From assembly GCA_038214085.1 (NCBI GenBank), contig JBBQSF010000083.1:1-13971 (forward strand): a DNA stretch of 13,971 bases. Direction: 5' to 3'. The notes under the pieces were generated by a model that was not told the origin of the DNA, searched no databases, and saw only the letters and a program-made list of their open reading frames with translations. This document shows, piece after piece, positions 7,715-13,971 of this stretch. Within the stretch, counting starts at the first letter, position 1, and the number at the start of each line of letters is the position of its first letter. Both the position numbers and the translations under genes were made by a program. Source of the DNA: JBBQSF01 sp038214085 (GTDB taxonomy: Bacteria > Bacteroidota > Bacteroidia > Bacteroidales > CG2-30-32-10).

Positions 7715-9382
7715 ATGAAAAAAAAATTAATTTTATCAATTGTTGGCATTCTATCACTTTTCTTTTTTAATGCGAATGCACAGGTTACTATTTTTAGTAG
7801 CAACTTAGAAACATGGACAGGTAATGTTCCTGTAGGATTGTCTGGTTCAAAAACAAATACTCCTGCTGCAAACATTAACCCTTATACCACAAGTTCGCAC
7901 AGTCCATTGACTAGCTGCAAACTTGAAAACACAACATCCACTCATACACGGTTTTCAACTCAGCCCCTTACCGTAACAAACGCAACTACTTATACTGTTT
8001 CCTTTTGGGTAAGAGGACACGGAGACATCAGATTGGGATTGTTTGATGGAAGATCAACCAGTTATGGTTATGCTACTTACAATGCTTACAATGTTATAAA
8101 TTCTTCGAGCTGGACACAAATTACCGAAACCATTGCTGCTGCTGCTGATACATCAAAAGCAGAATTTATTTTTTCGTTTCGCAATACCAATGCCGATATT
8201 GATCATTTGCAAATTGATGATATAACCATAACAAGACCTGGAACAGCAAATCCAACCATTACAATTAACACACCTGCTGACGGAGCAACAGTTTATTCAG
8301 CTGATGTTCCTATAGCTTTTAACGTAAGTGAATTTGTTGTTGGCAATCCAGGAGCTGGAATTGACGGTCACATTCATTATTCTGTTGATGGTGGCACCGC
8401 CGTAATGCAGTACACCACACTGCCAATTATGCTTACGGGTTTGAGCGCAGGAAACCATCAGGTAATACTTCAACTTGTCGACAACACTCACAACCCCCTT
8501 ACTCCAAACATTGCAGATACCGTAAATTTTACTATTGATCTTACCCTCCCTAATCCACAAACAATTTACAATATCCAACATTCAACGGGTTCACCAGCAA
8601 ATTCTTCGCAGCTTAATTTGGTTACTACTACTTCTGGTATTGTAACTGCCACATGTACTCCCGGCTATTTTGTACAAGACGGAACAGGATTATGGAATGG
8701 TATTTATGTTTATGATAATTTACACTTTCCTGCAGTTGGTGATGATATTACTGTTACCGGAACAATTAAGGAATATTTTGGATTTACAGAATTTACTGAC
8801 ATTACCGGTTTGACTATTCATTCTTCTGGAAATACTTTGCCAGCACCTGTTGCTGTTACAGGAGTAAACCTCAAAGACACCGTTGTTGGTGAAGCTTATG
8901 AAGGTGTTCTTGTTAAAATCACCAATGCGGTTTGCTCAAATATCCCCAGCAATTTTGCCACATACGGCGAATGGACAATTTTCGGCGGTGACTCTTGCCA
9001 CGTTGATGACCTTATCTTTCATTATACTCCAACGCTTAACACACATTATGATATTACCGGTGTTGTTTATTTAGGTTTTCACAACTATTATATCGAACCT
9101 CGCAGTGCAGCTGATGTTCAAATTAATTCAGGAATTACTGAGCTTTCTCAAAACAATATTTCTATATATCCTAACCCAGTAAGCACTACATTATTCGTTA
9201 ATGAAATGGAGAACATTTCTTCAATAGAAGTTGCTGATATTACTGGCAGAATCATGTTAAGTAGCAAAGTTAATGGCGAAAGTGAATACATTAATATGAG
9301 TTCTTTATCTAACGGAACATACTTTGTACGTTTTGTAAACAATGGCACTGTTGTTTCAGTAAAATCTATTGTTAAGAATTAA
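7715..9382 (+). CDS. T9SS-secreted protein, paralogue with an extra Ig/Fn3-like domain
   Basis: The 555-residue product has a signal peptide (residues 1-22). A jelly-roll-like domain (about 24-174) shares FWVRG, TYNAYN and SWTQITET with the preceding protein. An additional domain (about 178-277) starts TITINTPADGATVYSADVPI and includes HIHYSVDGG and LSAGNHQVILQLVDN; it looks like a bacterial Ig or fibronectin-type fold. The OB-fold-like domain (about 283-472) has YFVQDGTGLWNGIYVYDN, VGDDITVTGTIKEY, YEGVLVKI and YGEW. The T9SS sorting domain (about 474-555) has ISIYPNP and LSNGTYFVRF. The two proteins align along their shared domains, so this is a tandem duplication followed by gain or loss of one domain. 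As in its neighbour, no enzymatic domain is seen. The protein is probably a surface or secreted binding protein. It has its own promoter box and terminator. Confidence 0.88.
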   Translation: MKKKLILSIVGILSLFFFNANAQVTIFSSNLETWTGNVPVGLSGSKTNTPAANINPYTTSSHSPLTSCKLENTTSTHTRFSTQPLTVTNATTYTVSFWVRGHGDIRLGLFDGRSTSYGYATYNAYNVINSSSWTQITETIAAAADTSKAEFIFSFRNTNADIDHLQIDDITITRPGTANPTITINTPADGATVYSADVPIAFNVSEFVVGNPGAGIDGHIHYSVDGGTAVMQYTTLPIMLTGLSAGNHQVILQLVDNTHNPLTPNIADTVNFTIDLTLPNPQTIYNIQHSTGSPANSSQLNLVTTTSGIVTATCTPGYFVQDGTGLWNGIYVYDNLHFPAVGDDITVTGTIKEYFGFTEFTDITGLTIHSSGNTLPAPVAVTGVNLKDTVVGEAYEGVLVKITNAVCSNIPSNFATYGEWTIFGGDSCHVDDLIFHYTPTLNTHYDITGVVYLGFHNYYIEPRSAADVQINSGITELSQNNISIYPNPVSTTLFVNEMENISSIEVADITGRIMLSSKVNGESEYINMSSLSNGTYFVRFVNNGTVVSVKSIVKN

Positions 9383-9404
9383 TTCAGAATTATTTTTCTC
9401 TATG

Positions 9405-9431
9405 AAGAGGCTTTCGGGCCTCTTTTTTTTT
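9405..9431 (+). terminator. Intrinsic terminator with UUCG loop after the T9SS pair
   Basis: AAGAGGC (9405-9411) pairs with GCCTCTT (9418-9424), plus a U-G pair closing a TTCG tetraloop (9413-9416), and a T-run continues to 9431. It lies 23 bases after the stop at 9380-9382, a classic rho-independent terminator. Confidence 0.9.
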
Positions 9432-9562
9432 GAGTTATACCGATACTGAAATTAAAAATATTCTTTGGACAACTTTGAATTAAGAATAGGTATTAGCGCT
9501 TAGGTTTTTCCATAACTCCAAAATTTGAAATAAAACATTATTTTTACAAAAAAAATCATCTA

Positions 9563-9745
9563 ATGAAACATTTTTTTATTCTTTTGGCTTTTGTGCTGTC
9601 TTGTTTTTTTGGGCAAAGCCAGACAATTGAACCTGATTTTGTTCAATTAAGAAAAAGCTCAGATCAGCCATTGATTAAGGAAAAAATTACTTTTTTTCAA
9701 CAAAATTTTCATGGTGTTATAAAACAAATCCCGATTCTGCAATAA
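9563..9745 (+). pseudogene. Exported N-terminus of the hybrid histidine kinase, out of frame with the rest
   Basis: This 60-codon frame begins with a signal peptide (MKHFFILLAFVLSCFFGQSQ) followed by a helical segment TIEPDFVQLRKSSDQPLIKE. It ends at 9745 because the reading frame changes. In the frame one base back, open from 9679, the sequence reads KTNPDSAINVLEPLSIS and runs without a stop into the TPR region of the kinase starting at 9808. One missing base restores one continuous protein: adding one A to the AAAA run at 9721-9724 gives FHGVIKTNPDSAINVLE. The T7 run at 9691-9697 is the other likely site. I infer that this fragment is the true start of the kinase, split by a mutation, by a sequencing or assembly error in a homopolymer, or less likely by programmed slippage. 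Confidence 0.75.
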
Positions 9746-9807
9746 ATGTTTTAGAGCCCCTTAGCATATCATGTAAAAAATTATTCAATTACAATGCTGC
9801 GGCTATT

Positions 9808-12279
9808 TTGGATGCAATGTTGGGCGACCTGTATAGCGTAAAAGGAGAATACAGCAGTTCGAGCAAGTATTATCTTGCTTCGTTGGAAATATTTGAAAAG
9901 AATAAAAACACAAAATCAATAATACTTCTATACTCAGCTTTAGGCGATGTTTACCGAGCTTCCGGAAACTTTCGCAAAAGCTTATATTTTCTGCATCTTG
10001 CAGAATACAAAGCCAATAGTGCCAAATTAAACGAATACTTGCCAAAAATTCAATCACGGCTGGCCTCAACATACTTTGAACTTAATTATAACGATTTTCT
10101 TGATCCTGATTACATTTTTTTAAAGGACCTTTATAAAGAATGGTTTCACACTGAATCGGAATTTGAATTCTGGCAGAATCAAACATATAAGTATGTTCAT
10201 CTTTCGCAACAAAAAGCGATTGTAAATAAAGATAGCTCGCTGCAAATTCTGAACAATAACTTACTGGGGAGTTATTATTTTTTGAAAAAAGACTACGATA
10301 GTGCTATTTATTATCACACTATGGCATTAACGCAAATCAACAATTATCCATCATCAAAAGATGCATCGCTCGTTCTTTCAAGTCTTTCGCACGGGTACCG
10401 GAAAAAGGGTAATTTATTAAAAGCAAAATATTTTGGGACACAAGCGCTTGAACTCGCAAACAAAGCCGATATTCGGGTTTATAAATGGCTTGCACTTAGT
10501 GCCCTTAACGAGGTTTCTAAAGCACTTGGCGATTATAAAAAAGCGCTTGAGTATGTTGAGGCGAAAGATTCTATATATCTTGTTCTTATTAATAATGGCA
10601 GCCGACAAAAAATTTTCGAACTTCAAGAAAGATACAATGTTGGACAGAAGGAAGATGAAATTGAAAAACTTCAACTGGACAAAAATCAGGAATCCAGATC
10701 ACGCATGTTTCTTATTGCTATTTTTATTCTTGTTTCTTTTACGTTAACCCTAATTCTAATTGTTGTTTCGCTTCGGTTTCAGAACCTTCGTCAGAAAAAA
10801 ATTATTGCCGAAGATGAGAAAAAACGAAATGAAATATTATTGGAAAAATCGGAGGCCATAAACAAAGCACGTAACGATTTTTTTGCCAATATCAGTCACG
10901 AAATACGAACACCATTGAACTCCATCCTTGGTTTTTCTGAAATACTTCAGGAGAAAGTTTTTGCAACCGAAACAAAAGAATATTTGTCTGGAATTATTTC
11001 ATCAGGAAGAAGCCTTCTTGCCCTAATAAACGACCTTATGGATGTGTCGCGAATAGAAGCAGGAAAAATTGTTTTACTGGTTGAACAGGTTAATTTACCA
11101 TCACTTTGCGAAGAAGTGAAAAATATCTTTCACTTAAAAACGCTTGAAAAAAACTTGCAATTAACCATAACATCAAATCTTTCGCACGATTATTATTTTC
11201 TGGATGAAGCACGTTTACGCCAGATACTTCTTAATATTATTGGAAATAGCGTTAAATATACAGTTGAAGGAACAATTTCTGTTCGCATTCAAAATATTCC
11301 GATTGACGATGATTACGACAAGCTAATACTTGAAATAACAGACAGCGGAATTGGCATTGCTCCTGAACAAATGGAACAATTATTCTCCCCTTTTCATCAG
11401 GTTTCTGAAGCCCATACCCGATTGTTTGGCGGTAGTGGATTAGGATTAATGATATGCAAACGACTGGTTGAATTGATGAATGGCACTATTGAAGTACAAA
11501 GTGAAAAAGGAATAGGCACTTCAACCAAAATAGTTTTGTTAAAAGCCAAACGGTATGTGCCTTTAGAAATTACGGAAAGTGCTACTGAGACTAATCATAG
11601 ATTTGCTAATTATAAACGAAGTATTAAGTTGTTGTTGGTTGAAGATAATATTAGCAATAGGGTAGTAATAAAAACGTTTTTAGAAGATTTCAATATTGAA
11701 ATAATAGAGGCTTCAAACGGGCAGGAAGCAATTGATGTTTTAAAAAAATTCATTCCCGACATTATAATTATGGATATTCAAATGCCTGTTATGGGTGGAT
11801 TTGAAGCAACAAAAATTATTAAAAACAATCCTATAACCGAGTCGATACCAGTAATTGCGTTAACAGCCACGGTTTTTAGAAAGGATCAGGAAATTGGAAT
11901 ATTTAATGAAGTAATTTATAAGCCAATTTCAAAGAAAACTTTATTGTCCTTGATAAATAAATTTTTTCCTTCAATTAATAAAGTTGAAGAAGAAAAAAAT
12001 GCTGACGATGAAAAACAACAATCTTTACTTTCGCCTGAAGTGAGAAGCGAACTTAGAAATAATTTAATGCTAAAATGGAAGCAAACCACAGTGCTTTTGA
12101 GCAACGATGATATTGAAGAATTTGGAGAAATGATACTAAAATTTTCAACTGAAAATAACATCACGGAATTAATAAATTGGAGCAAAATGGTTATAGAATA
12201 TTCTACAACTTTTAACATAAAAATGTTGTATGAAACGTTTAATAAATTTCCAAATTTAGTACAATTGTTGTTAAAATAA
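9808..12279 (+). CDS. TPR-containing hybrid histidine kinase (5' part frameshifted)
   Basis: Read from the TTG at 9808 there are 823 residues, but the frame is open from 9679 and the true start is probably 9563 in another frame. TPR-type helical repeats fill about 1-265. One transmembrane segment is at about 300-322, with a short coiled linker after it. HisKA has NISHEIRTPLN with phospho-His364. The ATPase domain has GNSVKYT (Asn480), DSGIGI (512-517) and GGSGLGL (541-547). A receiver domain (about 605-720) has Glu612-Asp613, phospho-acceptor Asp656, Thr686 and Lys705. The last 100 residues are helical but contain no histidine, so they are not an active phosphotransfer domain. The topology suggests TPRs outside the inner membrane and signalling domains inside. 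Without the upstream signal peptide, export of the TPR part would fail. The response regulator gene follows after 11 bases, so they are almost certainly co-transcribed and functionally paired. Confidence 0.88.
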   Translation: MDAMLGDLYSVKGEYSSSSKYYLASLEIFEKNKNTKSIILLYSALGDVYRASGNFRKSLYFLHLAEYKANSAKLNEYLPKIQSRLASTYFELNYNDFLDPDYIFLKDLYKEWFHTESEFEFWQNQTYKYVHLSQQKAIVNKDSSLQILNNNLLGSYYFLKKDYDSAIYYHTMALTQINNYPSSKDASLVLSSLSHGYRKKGNLLKAKYFGTQALELANKADIRVYKWLALSALNEVSKALGDYKKALEYVEAKDSIYLVLINNGSRQKIFELQERYNVGQKEDEIEKLQLDKNQESRSRMFLIAIFILVSFTLTLILIVVSLRFQNLRQKKIIAEDEKKRNEILLEKSEAINKARNDFFANISHEIRTPLNSILGFSEILQEKVFATETKEYLSGIISSGRSLLALINDLMDVSRIEAGKIVLLVEQVNLPSLCEEVKNIFHLKTLEKNLQLTITSNLSHDYYFLDEARLRQILLNIIGNSVKYTVEGTISVRIQNIPIDDDYDKLILEITDSGIGIAPEQMEQLFSPFHQVSEAHTRLFGGSGLGLMICKRLVELMNGTIEVQSEKGIGTSTKIVLLKAKRYVPLEITESATETNHRFANYKRSIKLLLVEDNISNRVVIKTFLEDFNIEIIEASNGQEAIDVLKKFIPDIIIMDIQMPVMGGFEATKIIKNNPITESIPVIALTATVFRKDQEIGIFNEVIYKPISKKTLLSLINKFFPSINKVEEEKNADDEKQQSLLSPEVRSELRNNLMLKWKQTTVLLSNDDIEEFGEMILKFSTENNITELINWSKMVIEYSTTFNIKMLYETFNKFPNLVQLLLK

Positions 12280-12290
12280 TATACTTTCCT

Positions 12291-13199
12291 ATGAATAAAA
12301 CCTTGATAGCAAATTCAAGAATTTTAGTAGTTGATGATAATTTCGAAACCCTATCATTTATTGGGAAAATCTTCACCGAACTTCATCTGAAAATATTTTC
12401 GGCAAGCAATGGAAAACAAGCAATTGCTATAGCACAGGCAAAAGCTCCTGATTTAATATTATTAGATGTTACAATGCCTGATATGGGAGGCTTTGATGTT
12501 TGCAGGCAATTAAAAGCAGCAGCTTCCACTACAAACATACCAATTATATTTATTACGGGTAAAACGGATTCCGAAGATATTGAGGCAGGGTTTAATGCAG
12601 GCGGGGTTGATTATATTACCAAGCCTTTCAATAAGGAAGAACTCATACTTCGCGTTTTCACACATTTAGAACTTGTAAAAATGCAGGAAAAAATTTTGAA
12701 TGATAATGAGATTATGCACTTTCAGGAAATGGAATTACTGCAGAAAGAGAAAGAAAAATTTGAATACAAATTGAGTTATGCACAAAAAGAAATTGAGAAC
12801 ACCATGCTTCAAATAAAAAAAATGAGCAGTGTTTTTTATGAAATGACAGAACAAATCAAGCAGCTTCTTAATTTAGATGGTGTGAAAATTAAAGAACAAA
12901 TTTCGCCCATATTGCACAATGCAGCTATGCAGTTGGAAAGCAACAACTGGAATGAAATTGAAGCAAGATTTTTAAAAGTGCATGACAACTTTTTTGAAAA
13001 AATGCTAAAGCATTATCCCGATCTTACTAAGAACGAACTAAAACTTTGCGCCTACCTTAGGTTGAATTTGTCGACAAAAGAAATTTCAGCCTTAACACTA
13101 CAAAGTGAAGAATCAATTAAAAAAGCAAGATATCGGTTACGGCAAAAGTTGAATTCTGATACTGATAATTCGCTTTGCAATTTAATACTTCAAGTATAA
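12291..13199 (+). CDS. Response regulator with LuxR-like C-terminal DNA-binding domain
   Basis: This 302-residue protein has three parts. An N-terminal receiver (about 8-125) keeps the acidic pair Asp15-Asp16, phospho-acceptor Asp59 (LILLDVTMPDMGG), Thr89 and Lys111-Pro112. A helical, coiled-coil-like linker covers about 128-195. The C-terminal region (about 215-302) has FFEKMLKHYPDLTKNELKLC, LNLSTKEISALTLQSEESIK and KARYRLRQKL. That end is the LuxR-like helix-turn-helix found in Bacteroidota regulators, often beside TPR proteins. All receiver residues for phosphorylation are present. Lying 11 bases after the kinase gene, it is the obvious cognate regulator; phosphotransfer from the kinase receiver would need a histidine phosphotransfer protein not seen here, or direct transfer from His364. 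The TTGTCC repeat immediately after its stop may be its binding site, which is inference. Confidence 0.9.
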   Translation: MNKTLIANSRILVVDDNFETLSFIGKIFTELHLKIFSASNGKQAIAIAQAKAPDLILLDVTMPDMGGFDVCRQLKAAASTTNIPIIFITGKTDSEDIEAGFNAGGVDYITKPFNKEELILRVFTHLELVKMQEKILNDNEIMHFQEMELLQKEKEKFEYKLSYAQKEIENTMLQIKKMSSVFYEMTEQIKQLLNLDGVKIKEQISPILHNAAMQLESNNWNEIEARFLKVHDNFFEKMLKHYPDLTKNELKLCAYLRLNLSTKEISALTLQSEESIKKARYRLRQKLNSDTDNSLCNLILQV

Positions 13200-13201
13200 A
13201 A

Positions 13202-13220
13202 TTGTCCACTTTTTGTCCAA
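13202..13220 (+). promoter_or_regulatory. Repeated TTGTCC motif, copy 1 (candidate operator)
   Basis: This 19-base site contains two TTGTCC half-sites whose G residues are 11 bases apart (13204 and 13215), about one helical turn. It begins three bases after the response regulator stop and ends 56 bases before the receiver gene. It is identical at 17 of 19 positions to the site at 13703-13721. The regulator is unknown; the LuxR-like protein next door is the natural candidate. Confidence 0.5.
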
Positions 13221-13247
13221 CAAAAAACTTTCATAATGCGACGTTGT

Positions 13248-13264
13248 AGGGTAATTTCAACCCT
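13248..13264 (+). promoter_or_regulatory. Small hairpin ahead of the receiver gene
   Basis: AGGGT (13248-13252) can pair with ACCCT (13260-13264) around a seven-base loop, ending 12 bases before the ATG at 13277. The loop region TAATTTCA is only a 6 of 8 match to the -7 box. It may be chance. Confidence 0.2.
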
Positions 13265-13276
13265 CATAATTAACGC

Positions 13277-13678
13277 ATGCAAAAGAAAAATTTACCTCCT
13301 CTTATTTTACTTGTTGATTCGGATTACGATTGGATTAAACAACTTAGTAACTATTTAACTGCAAAAGGATTCAGAATTCTAACGGCATTGTCGTCAAAAC
13401 AAGCACTTGGACTAGTTTTTAGCAAGAAACCAAATTTGGTTATTATAGATCTTTTCATGCCCGAAATAGATGGTCAAACTTTAAAAGATATTATTTCAAT
13501 TAATCCTGAAACCATGAATATTCAGGTACTTTTTTTGGACAGCAAGTTATCTAAAGAGCAATATGGGGATTATCAGTCTATTCAAGATAAAGATGTCCTT
13601 TCAAAGCAAATTGAAACAAATGAACTCGTATGCAAAATTATAAATAAAATTAAACTATTAACAGAAACATCCACCTAA
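13277..13678 (+). CDS. Single-domain receiver protein with altered active site
   Basis: The 133-residue protein consists of one receiver fold and nothing else: beta-1 LILLVDSDYDW (9-19), phospho-acceptor Asp58 in LVIIDLFMPEIDG (54-66), and Lys110 in DVLSKQI. Two conserved positions differ from a standard receiver. The second residue of the acidic metal-binding pair is Ser15 (reading Asp14-Ser15-Asp16). The Thr/Ser that signals phosphorylation after beta-4 appears as Asp88 (VLFLDSK). The Pro after the conserved Lys is also missing (KQ). Asp58 is kept, so phosphorylation is not excluded, but metal binding and switching should be affected. The protein may be a constitutively set, or phosphorylation-independent, partner of the kinase/regulator pair. 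The gene lies 77 bases after the regulator, with a repeated motif and small hairpin between them, so it may have its own control. Confidence 0.8.
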   Translation: MQKKNLPPLILLVDSDYDWIKQLSNYLTAKGFRILTALSSKQALGLVFSKKPNLVIIDLFMPEIDGQTLKDIISINPETMNIQVLFLDSKLSKEQYGDYQSIQDKDVLSKQIETNELVCKIINKIKLLTETST

Positions 13679-13921
13679 GCCACATATAATTAAAAAAAAT
13701 ATTTGTCCACCTTTTGTCTAAAATATATTATTAAATGACAAAAAGTTAAAAACATTCTATTAAATTAGCACAAAAAAAGCATGAAGACGAAACTTATTAA
13801 AAAAAAAGAAGTAAAATACGTTTATGTTTTCAGCCAAACCAAGATATTGAGTACAAATAGATATATAAAATCCAAAATATAGCATCAAGCCACACATTTT
13901 GTCACTAACAGTCCCCTTGTC
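13679..13921. other. AT-rich intergenic region of 243 bases
   Basis: Apart from TTGTCC motif copy 2, the region is AT-rich without a clear terminator. It holds a promoter-like TAAATTAG followed by CA at 13761-13768 (seven of eight to TAnnTTTG). A 33-codon open frame follows (13781-13882, very basic, MKTKLIKKKEVKYVYVF at its start). I cannot show that this frame is translated. The rest of the stretch up to the next gene shows nothing further that I can name. Confidence 0.5.
13703..13721 (+). promoter_or_regulatory. Repeated TTGTCC motif, copy 2 (candidate operator)
   Basis: This is a second copy of the motif at 13202-13220, differing at two positions (C for T at 13711, T for C at 13719). The half-site spacing is the same 11 bases (G at 13705 and 13716). 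It lies 24 bases after the receiver gene stop. A TGACAAAA at 13736-13743 gives an inverted TTTTGTCA half-site beside it. Partial TTTTGTC and CTTGTC matches also occur at 13897-13921. Confidence 0.5.
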
Positions 13922-13971
13922 ATGAAAAAACAAATACTCGCATTCGTAAAATCCAGTTTATTATTAATTCT
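13922..13971 (+). CDS. Start of a probable exported protein, cut by the right edge
   Basis: ATG at 13922 opens a frame reading MKKQILAFVKSSLLLI to the window end, the form of a signal peptide (two Lys, then a hydrophobic core). Only 16 codons are visible, so the product cannot be named. It lies downstream of the signalling cluster and the TTGTCC motif and could be a target of that cluster, which is inference. Confidence 0.5.
   Translation, partial: MKKQILAFVKSSLLLI

Noticed and set aside
7555..7875. 106-codon open frame on the minus strand
   Set aside because: It runs antisense through the end of one cargo gene, the palindrome and the start of the next. Its composition reflects the palindrome and poly-A/T tracts, with no recognisable domain.
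9691..9697. Programmed -1 frameshifting at T TTT TTT in the kinase
   Set aside because: The heptamer fits a slippery site, but I see no convincing downstream stimulatory structure, and homopolymer error or mutation is a simpler cause. It is kept only as an alternative.
10433..10747. 104-codon plus-strand frame overlapping the kinase
   Set aside because: It lies wholly inside the kinase TPR and membrane region in another frame, with no initiation signal or domain.
11916..12218. 100-codon minus-strand frame inside the kinase
   Set aside because: It is the reverse-strand shadow of the Lys/Glu-rich tail of the kinase and has a Ser/Phe-rich low-complexity translation.
1..13971. CRISPR arrays, tRNA or rRNA genes, insertion sequences
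   Set aside because: No regularly spaced repeats, tRNA-like cloverleaf, rRNA segments, transposase genes or terminal inverted repeats were found by eye. The palindrome at 7607-7659 has no adjacent transposase.

Overview
The window looks like chromosomal DNA from an AT-rich member of the phylum Bacteroidota. The evidence is two secreted proteins with the C-terminal type IX secretion (T9SS) sorting domain (IYPNP motif), a DUF5723-like outer-membrane protein, a LuxR-like response regulator whose DNA-binding end is of a type seen in Bacteroidota, promoter boxes of the Bacteroidota form TAnnTTTG, and almost no Shine-Dalgarno sequences. The order or genus cannot be read from the sequence alone.

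Left block (1-3783, minus strand): a nearly complete LemA gene runs off the left edge. Next to it is a probable two-gene unit: a membrane-anchored coiled-coil protein (3783-2752), then a 673-residue protein related to cyanophycin synthetase (2719-698). The second protein keeps the ATP-grasp module, but its C-terminal Mur-ligase-like module is shortened and has lost the nucleotide-binding P-loop. A good Bacteroidota promoter lies ahead of the pair.

Centre (3933-9382, plus strand): a rhomboid intramembrane serine protease; a DUF5723-like outer-membrane protein; and two tandem paralogous T9SS cargo proteins with a jelly-roll-like N-terminal domain, an OB-fold-like domain of the kind found beside secreted nucleases, and a sorting domain. 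The second paralogue carries an extra Ig/Fn3-like domain. The paralogues are separated by a perfect 53-base palindrome that looks like a terminator. A second terminator with a UUCG loop follows the pair.

Right block (9563-13971, plus strand): a signalling cluster. It holds a TPR-containing hybrid histidine kinase whose first exported segment is in another frame (apparent -1 frameshift near 9680-9745), a response regulator with a LuxR-like C-terminal DNA-binding domain 11 bases downstream, and a single-domain receiver protein with two altered active-site positions. A 19-base motif containing two TTGTC half-sites one helical turn apart occurs just after the regulator gene and again just after the receiver gene. 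It is a candidate operator for this cluster. The window ends in the first codons of another exported protein.

The most unusual points are the degenerate cyanophycin-synthetase relative with its coiled-coil partner, the repeated TTGTCC motif around the signalling genes, and the altered third receiver.
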